From: Tetranychus cinnabarinus
Taxonomy: Eukaryota; Arthropoda; Arachnida; Trombidiformes; Tetranychidae
Reading direction: 5' to 3'
DNA length: 64,000 bases
NCBI GenBank assembly: GCA_022266195.1
Contig: WHVY01000007.1
Span: forward strand, 3,348,001-3,412,000
Shown here: positions 27,212-36,882 of the stretch, one piece after another
How the letters are laid out: each line of letters begins with the position of its first letter
Numbering within the stretch: position 1 is the first letter of the stretch
Made by a program: the position numbers and the translations under genes
Notes under the pieces: model-generated
What the model saw: only the letters and a program-made list of their open reading frames with translations
Told to the model about the DNA's origin: nothing
Databases searched by the model: none

Positions 27212-28538
27212 TTACGTAGCCATTTCCAGTTTTATTTTAGGATGAGGATTATAATCAAGGACCTCGAAGTCTTCAAATGTAAAATCATCAATTGATGTAA
27301 CTTTCCTTTTTATCTTCAGCTTGGGAAATGGTCTTGGTTGTCGAGACAACTGCAAGTAATGAAAGAAAGAAATTATTTAAAATTTATCATGTTAACAAAA
27401 TCTCAACAAAATTACCTGAACTTCAATTCCCTCAATATGATTCTTATAAATATGTGCATCACCAATTTGATGAATGAACTCTCCAGGCTCTAAGTTTGTA
27501 ACATGTGCGATCATATGAGTTAAAATAGAGTAGCTGGCAACATTGAAAGGTACTCCTAAACCCATATCTGCTGATCTTTGGTCGAGTCGACAGGACAATT
27601 TACCATCAGTTACATAAAATTGAAACAAACAATGACATGGTGGCAATGCCATGAAAGGAATATCTTAAAAGAAAAAAAATAATCGTTAAAGACTTTTTAT
27701 GTTCATGATGCAGAATTTTTTACCTGCAACATTCCAAGCACTAACAATAAGTCTTCTGTCGTTTGGATTCGATTTGATTTTTTCAATAACATTTTTCAAC
27801 TGGTCAATACCTTGACCAGAATAATTCGTATTTGCATCAATATATTTGGCACCCCAATGTCGCCATTGAAACCCATAAATAGGACCTAAATCTCCTTCTT
27901 CTCTATCTGAGAAACCAACAGAATCTAAAAATTCTTTCGATCCATTAGCATCCCAAATATGAACTCCTTTTTCTTGCAATATTTTGCTGTTTGTTTCCCC
28001 TTTAATGAACCACAGAAGTTCCTCCAACACTCCTCGGAAAAAAACACGTTTAGTTGTAAAAAGTGGTAAGCATCCATCTTTTAAATTGTAACGATTTTGG
28101 AGGCCAAAAACTGAAATGGTTCCAACGCCGGTGCGATCTATTTTTGTTGTGCCTTTTTTCAAAATTTGGCGCAAACTTTTTAAATATCCCTCCTCATCGA
28201 CTTCTTCAACTGGCATCTGAAGGGGATGAAAATAAAGTAATGGCACGAGATGTTAAATAAAACATAAAGCAAAAATAACACTCACTTCGTTAGCAAGAAG
28301 TGACATCAGATCGGGCTTCAGCCCTAATAAAAGCCGCTTCATATCTTCAATTGATTCATTGGACTGATCTGTCTCGATGCTTGACACCACTGAATTCAGA
28401 CGCTTCAGAAAACACCAGAAGTTATCAGAGACTGTGGGACAAAAGAAAAATTGTAAAATGAAAATGCCGTACACATATTGAGAAATGAAATTACTTACCA
28501 GTGTGAACACTATGTTCTGATAAGTTACTCAAAGCCAT
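27212..28538 (-). CDS. Thymidylate synthase with a NUP205-derived N-terminal leader (predicted chimera)
   Basis: TS converts dUMP and 5,10-methylene-tetrahydrofolate to dTMP and dihydrofolate. The TS part lies in exons 28216-27724, 27663-27416 and 27349-27212: 292 residues from MPVEEV (human TS is 313). Visible hallmarks are RTGVG near residue 28, FFRGVLEELLWFIKGETN, IYGFQWRHWG, RRLIVSAWN, the catalytic-cysteine motif PPCH (Cys174 in TS numbering), LDQRSADMGLGVPFN and DAHIYKNHIE. An AG acceptor directly precedes the MPVEEV ATG, so an upstream exon must join there. The nearest donor belongs to a duplicate of NUP205 exons 1 and 2 (28538-28499 and 28431-28286; lengths 40 and 146 nt, equal to NUP205's). 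These two exons end in phase 0 and read into the TS ATG in frame, predicting a 354-residue protein with a 62-residue leader. About 46 of the 62 leader residues match NUP205 by my count. Alternatively the TS ATG itself is used and the leader exons act as 5' UTR. The TS part is very sure, the fusion probable. Confidence 0.9.
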
Positions 28539-28605
28539 GATTAATTAAATTTCTTTGATTATTTTATACTACACAGATAAATAAACAATGATGAAAGAGC
28601 ACAAA
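28270..28605 (-). repeat. Duplicate of the NUP205 5' end (exons 1-2, intron 1, about 70 bp of upstream DNA)
   Basis: Matches 26581-26925 closely, including both splice donors, the intron (which reads CAATTTTTC in both) and the upstream ATTAATTAAATTTCTTTGAT stretch. Similarity fades near 28605, before the 27001-27040 shared block would be reached. It has no stop in the coding frame, consistent with recent origin or selection as part of the TS transcript. Confidence 0.9.
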
Positions 28606-28867
28606 GGGTAAGACATAAGAAGTGCTCGTCGGCTCACTTCTCTTCTCCTTAGCCACAACTAGTTTCGGCTTAAGCCGAGTAGCTCATTAAAAAACTTAGT
28701 ATTTAAGGGTTAATTTTAACAACTAACTTTGTTATTCACGGAATTGAAGCATAATAAAGGAGCATAATGTAACTATTCCACAGGCTTAACAAACGTAAGC
28801 CTCGTCTAAATTTCAGTTTTGCTATATTCAATGATTAAATTGATGCAATTTCAAGTCATTACAATGC

Positions 28868-29056
28868 ATTAATGAACAATAGAAGCTGTTCCAACACTTC
28901 TCGGCAAGCAACGTTAACTTGTAATGATTTTGGATGCCAAAAACCTAAATGGTTCCAACCCCGGTGCGATCTATTTTTGTTGTGCCTTTTTTCAAAATTT
29001 GGCGCAAACTTTTAAATATCTCTCTTCATCGACATCTTCAACTGGCATCTGAAGAG
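28868..29056 (-). pseudogene. Thymidylate synthase exon fragment (pseudogene)
   Basis: A broken copy of the first TS coding exon, including the acceptor CTTCAG before ATGCCAGTTGAAG. It is nearly identical to the live gene through the IDRTGVGT region, but has a one-base loss in the run after GATATTTAAA and a TAG where the live gene has TCA (Ser) in GTISVFG. It then skips most of the LPLFTTKR region and ends in VLEQLLLFI. High identity indicates a much younger copy than the relic at 19.2 kb. Confidence 0.9.
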
Positions 29057-29077
29057 TAATAGCAAAGAGCGAAGTTA

Positions 29078-29543
29078 TACTCCTTGGTGGTAATAAGTTT
29101 GAACAAATATTGATAGCAATCAAATGTAATAATTGCTGTTGTAATAATCACCAGCAATTTCATCAGTTCCAATAATCTAATTTACTTATTGCAATATTTA
29201 AATCAACTAAGAATTTGTTGATCAAATTTTTACCAATCAATATGCTTTTCAGATAAAGATCATGAAAATTTTTCAATTGAATTTATGAATATTTAATCTT
29301 AAAAATCTAACGTGAGCCATCATTGGTCTGTGACCAAGAATTTGGAATGACAAAAAAAGAATATTTATTTCTAGAAATAAAATGAAAATATCATTTGAAA
29401 TCATTCTGAATGTGCTTTAACAATCAAAGATGGTTATAGTTATTAAAAAAATTATTAAATTGTAAGCAACATTTTAGGTTGCAGTTGCTCAATTAAGGAA
29501 AATTGAAATCATGAATTATGCTGCTCGACGAATAGTGTAAATT
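29078..29543. repeat. Dispersed AT-rich repeat, copy 1
   Basis: Starts near TAATAAGTTTGAACAAATATT and ends with GCTGCTCGACGAATAGTGTA. Other copies lie at about 30870-31317, 36883-37316 and (truncated) 38338-38470; the last 40 bp also occur near 8808-8852. No coding capacity. Copies lie next to the TS fragment, the RAD54 fragment and the BTB genes, so it may be a remnant of the mobile element that shuffled this region. Confidence 0.8.
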
Positions 29544-29550
29544 AGGCCGC

Positions 29551-29823
29551 CAGCTTTTTACCACCACATCCACACATCCACCACTTTTTTTACCGTCTTT
29601 TTATCGTATTGTCCATCATATTGTCCACCACCCAATCTAACACATCCACCAAATCAAACATGATATGATGATGTTAATAGTGGATGTGTTAGATGGTGTA
29701 AAAGTGGTCAAAAACTCGGTGGATTTGGGCGATGGATAATCTTTTGAAAAATTGTTTGAAAATGTGGTGAAAAAAGCCATTTGAAAGTATTGGATAAAGT
29801 GGTGGGTGTGGTGGAAAAAAGCC
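29551..29823. mobile_element. Small inverted-repeat element (MITE-like)
   Basis: Left end AGCTTTTTACCACCACATCC and right end GTGTGGTGGAAAAAAGCC are imperfect inverted repeats, and the middle holds an internal inverted pair around CTAACACATCCACC and GTGGATGTGTTAG. There is no coding potential. A copy missing its left arm lies at 38521-38680, in the same place relative to the third BTB gene. No target duplication was clear. Confidence 0.6.
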
Positions 29824-29852
29824 ACAAAATAAATAAGCTATTCCAAGTGAGT

Positions 29853-30614
29853 CTAAATTTTTTGCTTGCCGCTGTTATGCGGATCCCTCTCTTTACGTTC
29901 GAAGTCTAAACAATGCAAAAGCAGATCTTCCATACAGAAGTAGTCAGCTACTTTCTTCAATTCTGAAACATTTGCACTCTTAATCTCTATATCTCTATCA
30001 TAAGCCCAATCAATGATCATGTCAAATATTTCCGTCGGCTGATCCAGTTCTATCTCGTTGACGGTGGATTCCTTCATTCCAGATGAAAACATTGCCTTGA
30101 AGTATGGAATGAACGAGCACAGGATTATTTTGTGGACACGATATTCCTTTCCTCTGTTATAAATGGTCAAATCAATGAATTTATTAGACAGCAATTCGAA
30201 AGACGGATAACCGCGACTGATCTGACCCGATTCAGCATACGAAAATGTATGGTTAACCAGGCTTTCCATACCCAGGTGGTTAGCAAGTTTCCTCACTTCT
30301 GATCTATTTGCAGCCGTAATAAATATTTCTCTATCATAAGCCCAATCGATGATGATGTCAAACAGTTCCGTCGGATGATCCACTTCTATTCTGTTGATGC
30401 TTGATTCCTCCGTTTCCGATGAAAACTTTTCTGCAAAGTATGGGATTGCACCGCACACAATTAATTTGTGAACACGATACTCTTTTCCTCTGTTACATAT
30501 GGTCAAATCAATGAATTTATTAACCAATAAACTGCCAGAACACTCACACCTATTCCCGAAACTGAATAAGGAACCACTACTTCTTTTCAGGTAACGCATC
30601 TTTGGAACGAACAT
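29853..30614 (-). CDS. Double BTB/POZ-domain protein, copy 1
   Basis: 253 residues in one exon, from an ATG reading MFVPKMRYLKRS. It has two similar BTB/POZ halves, roughly residues 34-105 and 142-215. Each carries the BTB pattern KFIDLTI..RGKEYRVHK followed by PYF..FSS.ME/KES, a D-x-P-TE-(I/L)FD-II-DWAYDR segment and a final L-K-x-A-x-x-L helix. BTB domains mediate dimerisation and are often Cullin-3 adaptors. No Kelch, MATH or zinc-finger region follows, so the substrate side of a classical adaptor is missing. It is nearly the same as the copy at 38.7-39.5 kb. The central linker differs, as does one residue of the first domain (FAEKFSS here, FAEMFSS there). It is intronless and may derive from retroposition, but I cannot show that. 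Confidence 0.85.
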   Translation of the reverse strand: MFVPKMRYLKRSSGSLFSFGNRCECSGSLLVNKFIDLTICNRGKEYRVHKLIVCGAIPYFAEKFSSETEESSINRIEVDHPTELFDIIIDWAYDREIFITAANRSEVRKLANHLGMESLVNHTFSYAESGQISRGYPSFELLSNKFIDLTIYNRGKEYRVHKIILCSFIPYFKAMFSSGMKESTVNEIELDQPTEIFDMIIDWAYDRDIEIKSANVSELKKVADYFCMEDLLLHCLDFERKERDPHNSGKQKI

Positions 30615-30699
30615 CTTACTATTAGTTTAAATACAATAACTTGACAAAATTATTCTTACAAACAATGCTTGGTTAAACTGAGGATATAACTAGAGCAAC

Positions 30700-30850
30700 C
30701 CTTTGGGTCAATGTCACAGGTACAAGTATACTTTGTGGCCTTTTGTTTGTTTAATGCTCTCCCTATTCCTATCCTGTCCAACTGTCCGATTTTGCTCAGA
30801 GCCACCTTTTCTCTATTTGACGCGGTATTTGAAAATCGGTATAATACAAA
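30700..30850 (-). promoter_or_regulatory. Conserved 5' flank of BTB copy 1
   Basis: About 150 bp, practically identical upstream of all three BTB genes (also 38165-38320 and 39562-39715). It includes the block shared with NUP205. It probably contains the promoter; no clear TATA box. Its + strand translation is an open frame that I take to be incidental. Confidence 0.5.
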
Positions 30851-30869
30851 ATGTTAATAGAATGTCGGC

Positions 30870-31317
30870 ATTTGTTGTAATAATTACCAGCAATTTCATC
30901 AGTTTCATTAATCTAATTCACTCATTACAATATTTAAATCAACTAAGAATTTGTTGATCAAATTTTTACCAATCAATGCTGAATATATTATAATAATAAT
31001 CAAATGTCTAATATTGAGAAGGATGAGATAAAAAACATGAAAATTTTAACATTAATTCAATTTATGAATATTTAATCTTAAAAATCTAACATGAGCCATC
31101 ATTGGTCTATGACCAAGAATTTGGAATGACAAAAAAGAATATTTATTTCTAGAAATAAAATGAAAAAATATCATTTAAAATCATTCTGAATGTGCTTTAA
31201 CAATCAAAGGTAGTTATAGTTACTCAAAAATTATTAAATTAAAAGCATTTAGGTTGCAGTTGCTCAATTAAGGAAAATTGAAATCATGAATTATGCTGCT
31301 CGACGAATAGTATAAAT
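30870..31317. repeat. Dispersed AT-rich repeat, copy 2
   Basis: Same unit as at 29078-29543, ending with the GACGAATAGTATAAAT variant. It directly follows the BTB copy 1 upstream flank. Confidence 0.8.
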
Positions 31318-31381
31318 TTGGAGGTGAGAATCGATGAGAATGAGGTGGCCTTATGCTAGGATTACCTGTAATCAGATAAAA
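31318..31381. repeat. 64-bp repeat, copy 1 (mate 40161-40224)
   Basis: TTGGAGGTGAGAATCGATGA through TCAGATAAAAT, one mismatch seen against the second copy. It abuts the end of the AT-rich repeat here and the MITE region there. Confidence 0.85.
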
Positions 31382-31397
31382 TCTACATCAGATAATG

Positions 31398-31437
31398 TAT
31401 ATAAAGAGCCACGGGTTAGATAGCCATTTGTTCAGCT
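31398..31437 (+). promoter_or_regulatory. Candidate core promoter (TATA box plus initiator)
   Basis: TATATAAAG at 31398-31406 and an initiator-like TTCAGCT with its A at 31434, about 36 bp downstream. It lies upstream of the Snail/Scratch-like pseudogene on the same strand, so it may be that gene's old promoter. This is motif matching only. Confidence 0.4.
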
Positions 31438-31619
31438 TCTGTTGATGACATCAGTTCAAAACAAAAGCTAGCTAAAAGCTTGTAGCTTACAAGTTTAGCT
31501 GTAATGTTTAGCTTTTTATTTTATGTAATCTCTACGCTAGCGCTTTTTACAAATCAATATCTTTAATAATTTTGTGTTTATTTATTTCTTTAAAATAAAC
31601 TCCTCCAAGTTAATATTAA

Positions 31620-33200
31620 TGACGCGTCACCGTTTATTGCTGAACTATCCGCAAATTATGAGACTCACGAATTGAGTAACTTGTCTAATGATGATACAAT
31701 GCCCATTTCGATGAATAAAAATCGCATCACCTGTTCAAGGTTCTCTGATCATTGGACAAAATCGTATTATGGGTAAGTAAATTGAAACATTTTAAATTTG
31801 AATCAACTAACATTCAATTTGATAAATGTTATCTCAATTTAGATCGATTACATCCTGCATTTGGTGCCGATTTCTCTGTTCAACCAATCAAATTGATTAT
31901 CGATGAAAGACGAGTTGATAATTTTAGTTCAGATGATGTTCAAATGATGAACGATTTGGATGACACCACCCAGGAAGTAGCACAAGATTAAAGTATTCAT
32001 AGTCGCCATAACTTCAGATATCCTGATGCCTCTCAAACAAGCATGAATTATTCTGATTTACAAGATGAATCAGTTATAACTTCAAATCATAGAAGCTTCA
32101 CTGACAAGAAAGCTCGCCAATACTTGTAACAAAGTTTATGTACAGGGTCCGCCACAATACATGTCAGCCTGTATTTTTTGAATAACTTTTTTATTTTTTC
32201 GTCAATCAAGCTCATTCTCACAGAAAATAATCTTGAATAAAGGGGAAACAAAGATATGGACCGGTCAAATTTTTCGGGTATCGCAGGTCAAAATGGCGCC
32301 TGCGCGAAATGAAGGTACAATTTTCGGGCGTCGTACGGGTTTTTACTCTATCTTTTTCGACTGTACAGATATTTTTAAGTTTTTTGCACTGTTTTACAAA
32401 CTTTGTTAGTCACTTGCCAATGTTCTGAAATAATTTTGTCATTGCGTTCTGATAAAAGCAATTTATAGCCGATTGAATAGGACACTTCATCATGCGCGAA
32501 TTCGAGCAAATTGAAAAATAAAGCATTGATGTGATGGAGCAGTATTATTCTGCTACTCAATAGGTGCCAGGGGCAAGAAAAGCCCTATGGAGTTATTCTG
32601 GACTGAAAAATGTGCATAGTATCTCAGAAATCTGTCTATGAAAGCCTCATTGAATAACATTGGGTCTGAAAATGACTTTTTTTTGCGCAGGCGCCATTTT
32701 GACCTGCGATACCCGAAAAATTTGACCGGTCCATATCTTTGTTTCCCCTTTATTCAAGATTATTTTCTGTGAGAATGAGCTTGATTGACGAAAAAATAAA
32801 AAAGTTATTCAAAAAATACAGGCTGACATGTTTTGTGGCGGACCCTGTATAATGCCAGCTTATAAGCTTGCAATATAAGCTTGTTAGTATGCATCTTCGG
32901 ACTCATAAACAAGGCGGTCGATGTACTTATTGCGGGAAATGTTTCAGTCGTCCATGGCTTCTACAGGGTCACATTAGAACACACATCGGTAAGTAATGAG
33001 AAACATTAAATTAATTTTAAGTCGCTAATCGTTTTCAACACAAAGTGTCAACCAAATCATGCCGCCGTATTATTCTTGTAACCTGTTAAATATTTTATTG
33101 AGTATCTTTTTCTGCACAATTCAGATAGAGGAAAGACTACATTTAAGAGCTGTTATCAACAGAATCATATATCTTACTTCTAAATCGTACTTCAATAAAT
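31620..33200 (+). pseudogene. Snail/Scratch-type C2H2 zinc-finger pseudogene, split by a MITE
   Basis: Exon remnants with splice sites are as follows. Exon 1 runs to 31772, with the GTAAGT-AG intron at 31773-31842. Exon 2 starts at 31843 (DRLHPAFGADFSVQPIK). Exon 2 reaches a stop at 31989 and then a finger start reading CQYCNKVY that carries a one-base insertion. A 705-bp MITE interrupts exactly there. After it come MHLRTHK and a complete C2H2 finger, CTYCGKCFSRPWLLQGHIRTH, followed by a GTAAGT donor at 32989. The SRPWLLQGHIRTH finger is diagnostic of the Snail superfamily of transcription repressors. A further exon may start at 33125, where DRG..LRA..Q.H traces of the next finger remain. Exon 1 also has a one-base frameshift near 31710. 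I cannot decide between Snail and Scratch. Confidence 0.8.
32143..32847. mobile_element. TA-flanked MITE with 163-bp terminal inverted repeats
   Basis: Starts CAGGGTCCGCCACA and ends with its reverse complement, flanked by TA on both sides (32141-32142 and 32848-32849), as for Tc1/mariner-type insertion. The arms 32143-32305 and 32685-32847 differ at about one position. The inner 379 bp encode no transposase. It lies inside the zinc-finger pseudogene. Confidence 0.92.
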
Positions 33201-33373
33201 GATGATCAAACTCATTCACCAAAGTGCCTTGGACATAATCTCTATGAACAGAAACATTAGAGATGAAAGTTTTGACTGATCAACTGTCGAATAATTGAGC
33301 TTTAATCTTCAGTCATATACACAACATGTACAACAAATATTATTGATTGCTATTTTCCAATAATTTTATAATT

Positions 33374-34391
33374 ATCGGAGCGTAGTGAAACGAAGTGAAG
33401 ATTTTAACTCAGATATGCCTTTTCGAAAATCCACTTTTTTTGTTTTACTGTGTACAAGATATCTGACGAATGAAACATCATAGAAACTTGATATTCGACA
33501 CTTAGACTTAAAATATTGAGGCAATGAAACGATCAACTTTTCGAGGTCATCGGAGGTCATTTATCGGGATTTCGACCTTTGACCTTTAGAGGTCATCTGA
33601 AGGTTGTTTCAAATTTTGGAGGTATTTTGATGACTATTTTGAAGATTTATCATTATATCATCAATAGTAATCGAAATTTGGCCAAAAAAGGTCGAAAAAG
33701 TCTGAAACTCATGCAAAATCAATTTTTTGTAACTATGATATCTCCTAAACGGATGAGGTTCCGAAATTGCTATTTGCAACATGCCTGATTGAGAACATGC
33801 TGTAGGTCTGAAATCGAACAACGACCATCAAAGGCCATTTTTCGGGATTTTGACCTTTGACTTTAACGGTCATTTGATGGTCATTTGAAAATTATTGTTA
33901 TATTCGATTCACTTCCTAAAAGATACATCATCGTATTTTTAATAGTCATCGAAATATAGCTCTAAATACGATAAAATCCTCTTCGAAATTTTGAATCCTC
34001 TTTCTCTTCACTGTCTTTTACTCTGTGTAACAATGGTTGAAGTTGTAACATCAACAAGATGGCAGATCGATATTTTAGGCTCTAGAAAGAAGAGCAAGAA
34101 AAGTGTAAGGCAATCTGACGTCATCGCTCAATGAGTAATGAGTATATTGTGTTCTCTTAGACTGTCAACGACGAAGCATAAGAAAATTTTAAAGTTTGCT
34201 TGACGTTTTACAGGTTATTTTGTTAGATTATTTCATATCTTTTGTGAACGAGATTCCGGATGCAAGAGATTGCAATGATTAATGGTTCGTACTTGATGGT
34301 TAAGAGAACAAACTAAGATACATCAATTTCTCGTTTTTTGTTAAATCTAATAAAAAATACGATAGATTCCATTCGTTACTAACGCTCCGAT
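33374..34391. mobile_element. About 1-kb element with short inverted ends
   Basis: Left end ATCGGAGCGTAGTGAAACGA and right end (read inward on the other strand) ATCGGAGCGTTAGTAACGAA form an imperfect inverted repeat of about 25 bp. Inside, two stretches at about 33540-33615 and 33820-33895 are direct repeats rich in GACCTTTGAC and GGTCAT. There is no convincing transposase frame and no clear target duplication. Probably a non-autonomous DNA transposon. Confidence 0.55.
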
Positions 34392-34394
34392 TTT

Positions 34395-35080
34395 GGCTAG
34401 CGATCGTCTGACCTAGTTATATTTATAGTATTCATAAGCAATTTTATTTTTATCAACTATATTCCATCTATTTTGCATAAACCAAGATCTTGCTTTGATT
34501 AGCTTAATTACTTTGTTTCCAATTGAACCCATAAATCAAGTCTTACTTTTCGGATTTCTAGTTTACATTTAAATCAGTCTTTCCAAAGCATGATTATGGT
34601 TATGACCATGATGAGGTCACAATTACATATTATTTTGTTTCATTCATTGCCATGCAATCATTTCCTTGAATTTTTTATCTTATATCATTCCCTTCACCAA
34701 TATTATACAATTTGTCTGCTATTTATTCAATCAATTTTTTCAAACAATTATCATTCAACTCAATGGGAATATTAACTGGTAAAGGCTGTTTCATAAGTAG
34801 AGGGACAAGGTTTAAAGTTGAATATCTCCGTAAATATTAATCGTATTTAGTTCATATTGGGATATTTAGTAGATTGAAACCTAGGTAATAAGACGGTTAT
34901 TTTATTATCTGTGTAGCACCATCTCGAAAGATTTTACGTAATTTTTGTTTCAGGCTAGCCAGTGTAGCCTTGCCCAATCTTTAATTGATTTTTTTATAGT
35001 AATTTTTCATAGATTTCTTTAAAATTAAGCTCAATTTAGATTTAATTGTGATAATCTATACAGTGACCAAGCGTGTACAG
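34395..35080. other. No gene seen
   Basis: AT-rich sequence without a long frame. A stretch at about 34780-34990 (GGCTGTTTCATAAGTAGAGG onward) has the look of old transposon DNA, but I find no ends. Confidence 0.5.
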
Positions 35081-35081
35081 C

Positions 35082-36162
35082 TTTCAAATTTACCAAGCAT
35101 TTCGATATTCATTGAAAAGGGAAAATATTTCTGAAATAAAAAAGACTGATTGATTAAGGGAAGATAAAAGGAGGAAAAATATTAGGAAATAAGAACATAA
35201 AGAATAAAGATTGAAGAATGATCTAGATCGATGAATTTAACTTACCTTGACAATAAACTTCTCTATCCCCTTTCAATCTCTTGAGAATCTTTTCATAGTC
35301 TACCTTAATTCCTCGAGCTTGGGCATAGTAGGACATTAGTAGGTTTCCGATTGATAGACAGACAGATAGACAGTGCCAAATTGACATGAAGACATTGGGA
35401 GATCTGGAAGTCAATAAATTGTATGGAGAAAGAAACAAAATGACAGTATCAAACTATACGATCAGATTGACATTGAAGTTGGTTCACAGAAAGATAGTTC
35501 AACAGTTTATATCTTGGATGACTTAAGCATGTTAAAGGAAGGATAAAACAGAAGCTTACCATTGACATCAGCTGAATATCAGGTTTGAAATAAAGTGTAT
35601 GCAACTTAATTCTGGTCCTTACTTCAGAGTAAACCATTCGATATCGAAAAACTTTTGAAAAATCATGTAACACAGCTGTGAAGAAAGAGACTGGTAATTA
35701 CCAAAGATGGAACAATCTTCTGATTGAAATATTGTTAATCAGCTATGAAAATTAACACTGATTTTAATGGAAATATTTATCATCGACCTGAAGGAGTAAA
35801 CTAAGTTAAGGAAAACAATTGAATTCAATTAGTGAAGATCAAAATAATAGTCGAAAGCTTACATACAACTACAGTAAACACTTGTCTTTACAAAGCAAAC
35901 GTTACCCAGTTATGGCTCATCTTAAGTTTCATTGCATAATATAACGGCTCTCAAAGCTTTTTCAGCCGTTTTGAATGCAGAATGTCTTAGTCATAGTGAT
36001 TAACTCGACATACTAATTAATTATAGCTTAATTATATAAGAGGTAGATGAGCCTGAATCTTATTTTTGTCCATATTTTTCTAACTATCCGGAATCAATCT
36101 GATTTTTTTCTTTATGATTAATTGGTGCAAAGTAAACTTTAAATACAATCCCTTTTGAAGGC
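35082..36162. repeat. Segmental duplication, shorter copy (mate at 17.7-19.0 kb)
   Basis: Near-identical to 17705-18986 but lacking 196 bp; the junction is at 35382/35383 and is not a GT-AG boundary on either strand. It therefore looks like a plain deletion rather than splicing. The copy stops where the RAD54 fragment begins. Confidence 0.85.
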
Positions 36163-36880
36163 CAAAGTCAGAAGTACGTCGAATCATACATTTCTGATTG
36201 ATTGAAATTAACTTTTCTAATCGCTCTTTACCCAACTGATGAGCTCGATCTGATGCAGCAGCATCGCTACCACGGATGATTGGATTTTCATACTTTTTCT
36301 TAAAATCTTAAGCTGTACCAAGGATACCGCTATTGACAAGATGAACTATTATAAATTGAAGTATTCCAGCAGATCATTCTGAATCGGTGTACCAGACAAG
36401 CGAACTCTTCTCTTGGCATTAAGTTGATTTAACGCTGTATATGTTTGATTCTCCATATTCTTTAAAGGATGTCCTGCATCACAAAGAATCAGACAAACTT
36501 CTCCGAGGTAAAGAACATTAGTATGCAGACGGAAAGTCTCATAGGAAATTATTAACACAGGAATAACACATATTGTGCCACTAGAGTTAATAAAGGTTCT
36601 CAAATTTCTACCTATATCGTCTTTTGAGCCATTGTCGACAGCATATGCGGTGAGACGACCCTGAATCCATTTGTTGATTTCATTGTACCAATTTCGTACT
36701 AAACTGCTAGGACAAACTATCATAGCATTTTTAATAATAGGATCACCTTTTGGTCCTTGTCGTAAAAAGGTCCACATCAATGTAATGCATTGCAAAGTTT
36801 TACCAAGACCCATTTCATCAGCCATGATGCACCCGTAACTTCCTTCGATTTTTTCCAGTGACGCAGTCAAACATAAATTT
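36160..36880 (-). pseudogene. RAD54-like SNF2 helicase pseudogene fragment
   Basis: Matches the N-terminal ATPase half of RAD54, the recombination motor of the SNF2 family. It starts just before the nucleotide-binding motif GCIMADEMGLGKTLQCITL, passes SSLVRNWYNEINKW, ILIISYETFRLH and SGTPIQNDLLEYF, and ends in HLVNSGILGTA and IRRTSDFG. Damage is visible. There is a frameshift at the A-run near 36855, and the Walker B/DEGH box reads CDAGH. About five extra bases and stops follow LLEYF near 36345-36355, and a TAA replaces the codon after GILGTA. The downstream C-terminal half is absent. No introns are evident within about 700 bp, so it could be a retrocopy or a single exon. It is bounded on one side by the 1.1-kb duplication and on the other by the AT-rich repeat. 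Confidence 0.9.
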
Positions 36881-36882
36881 AA

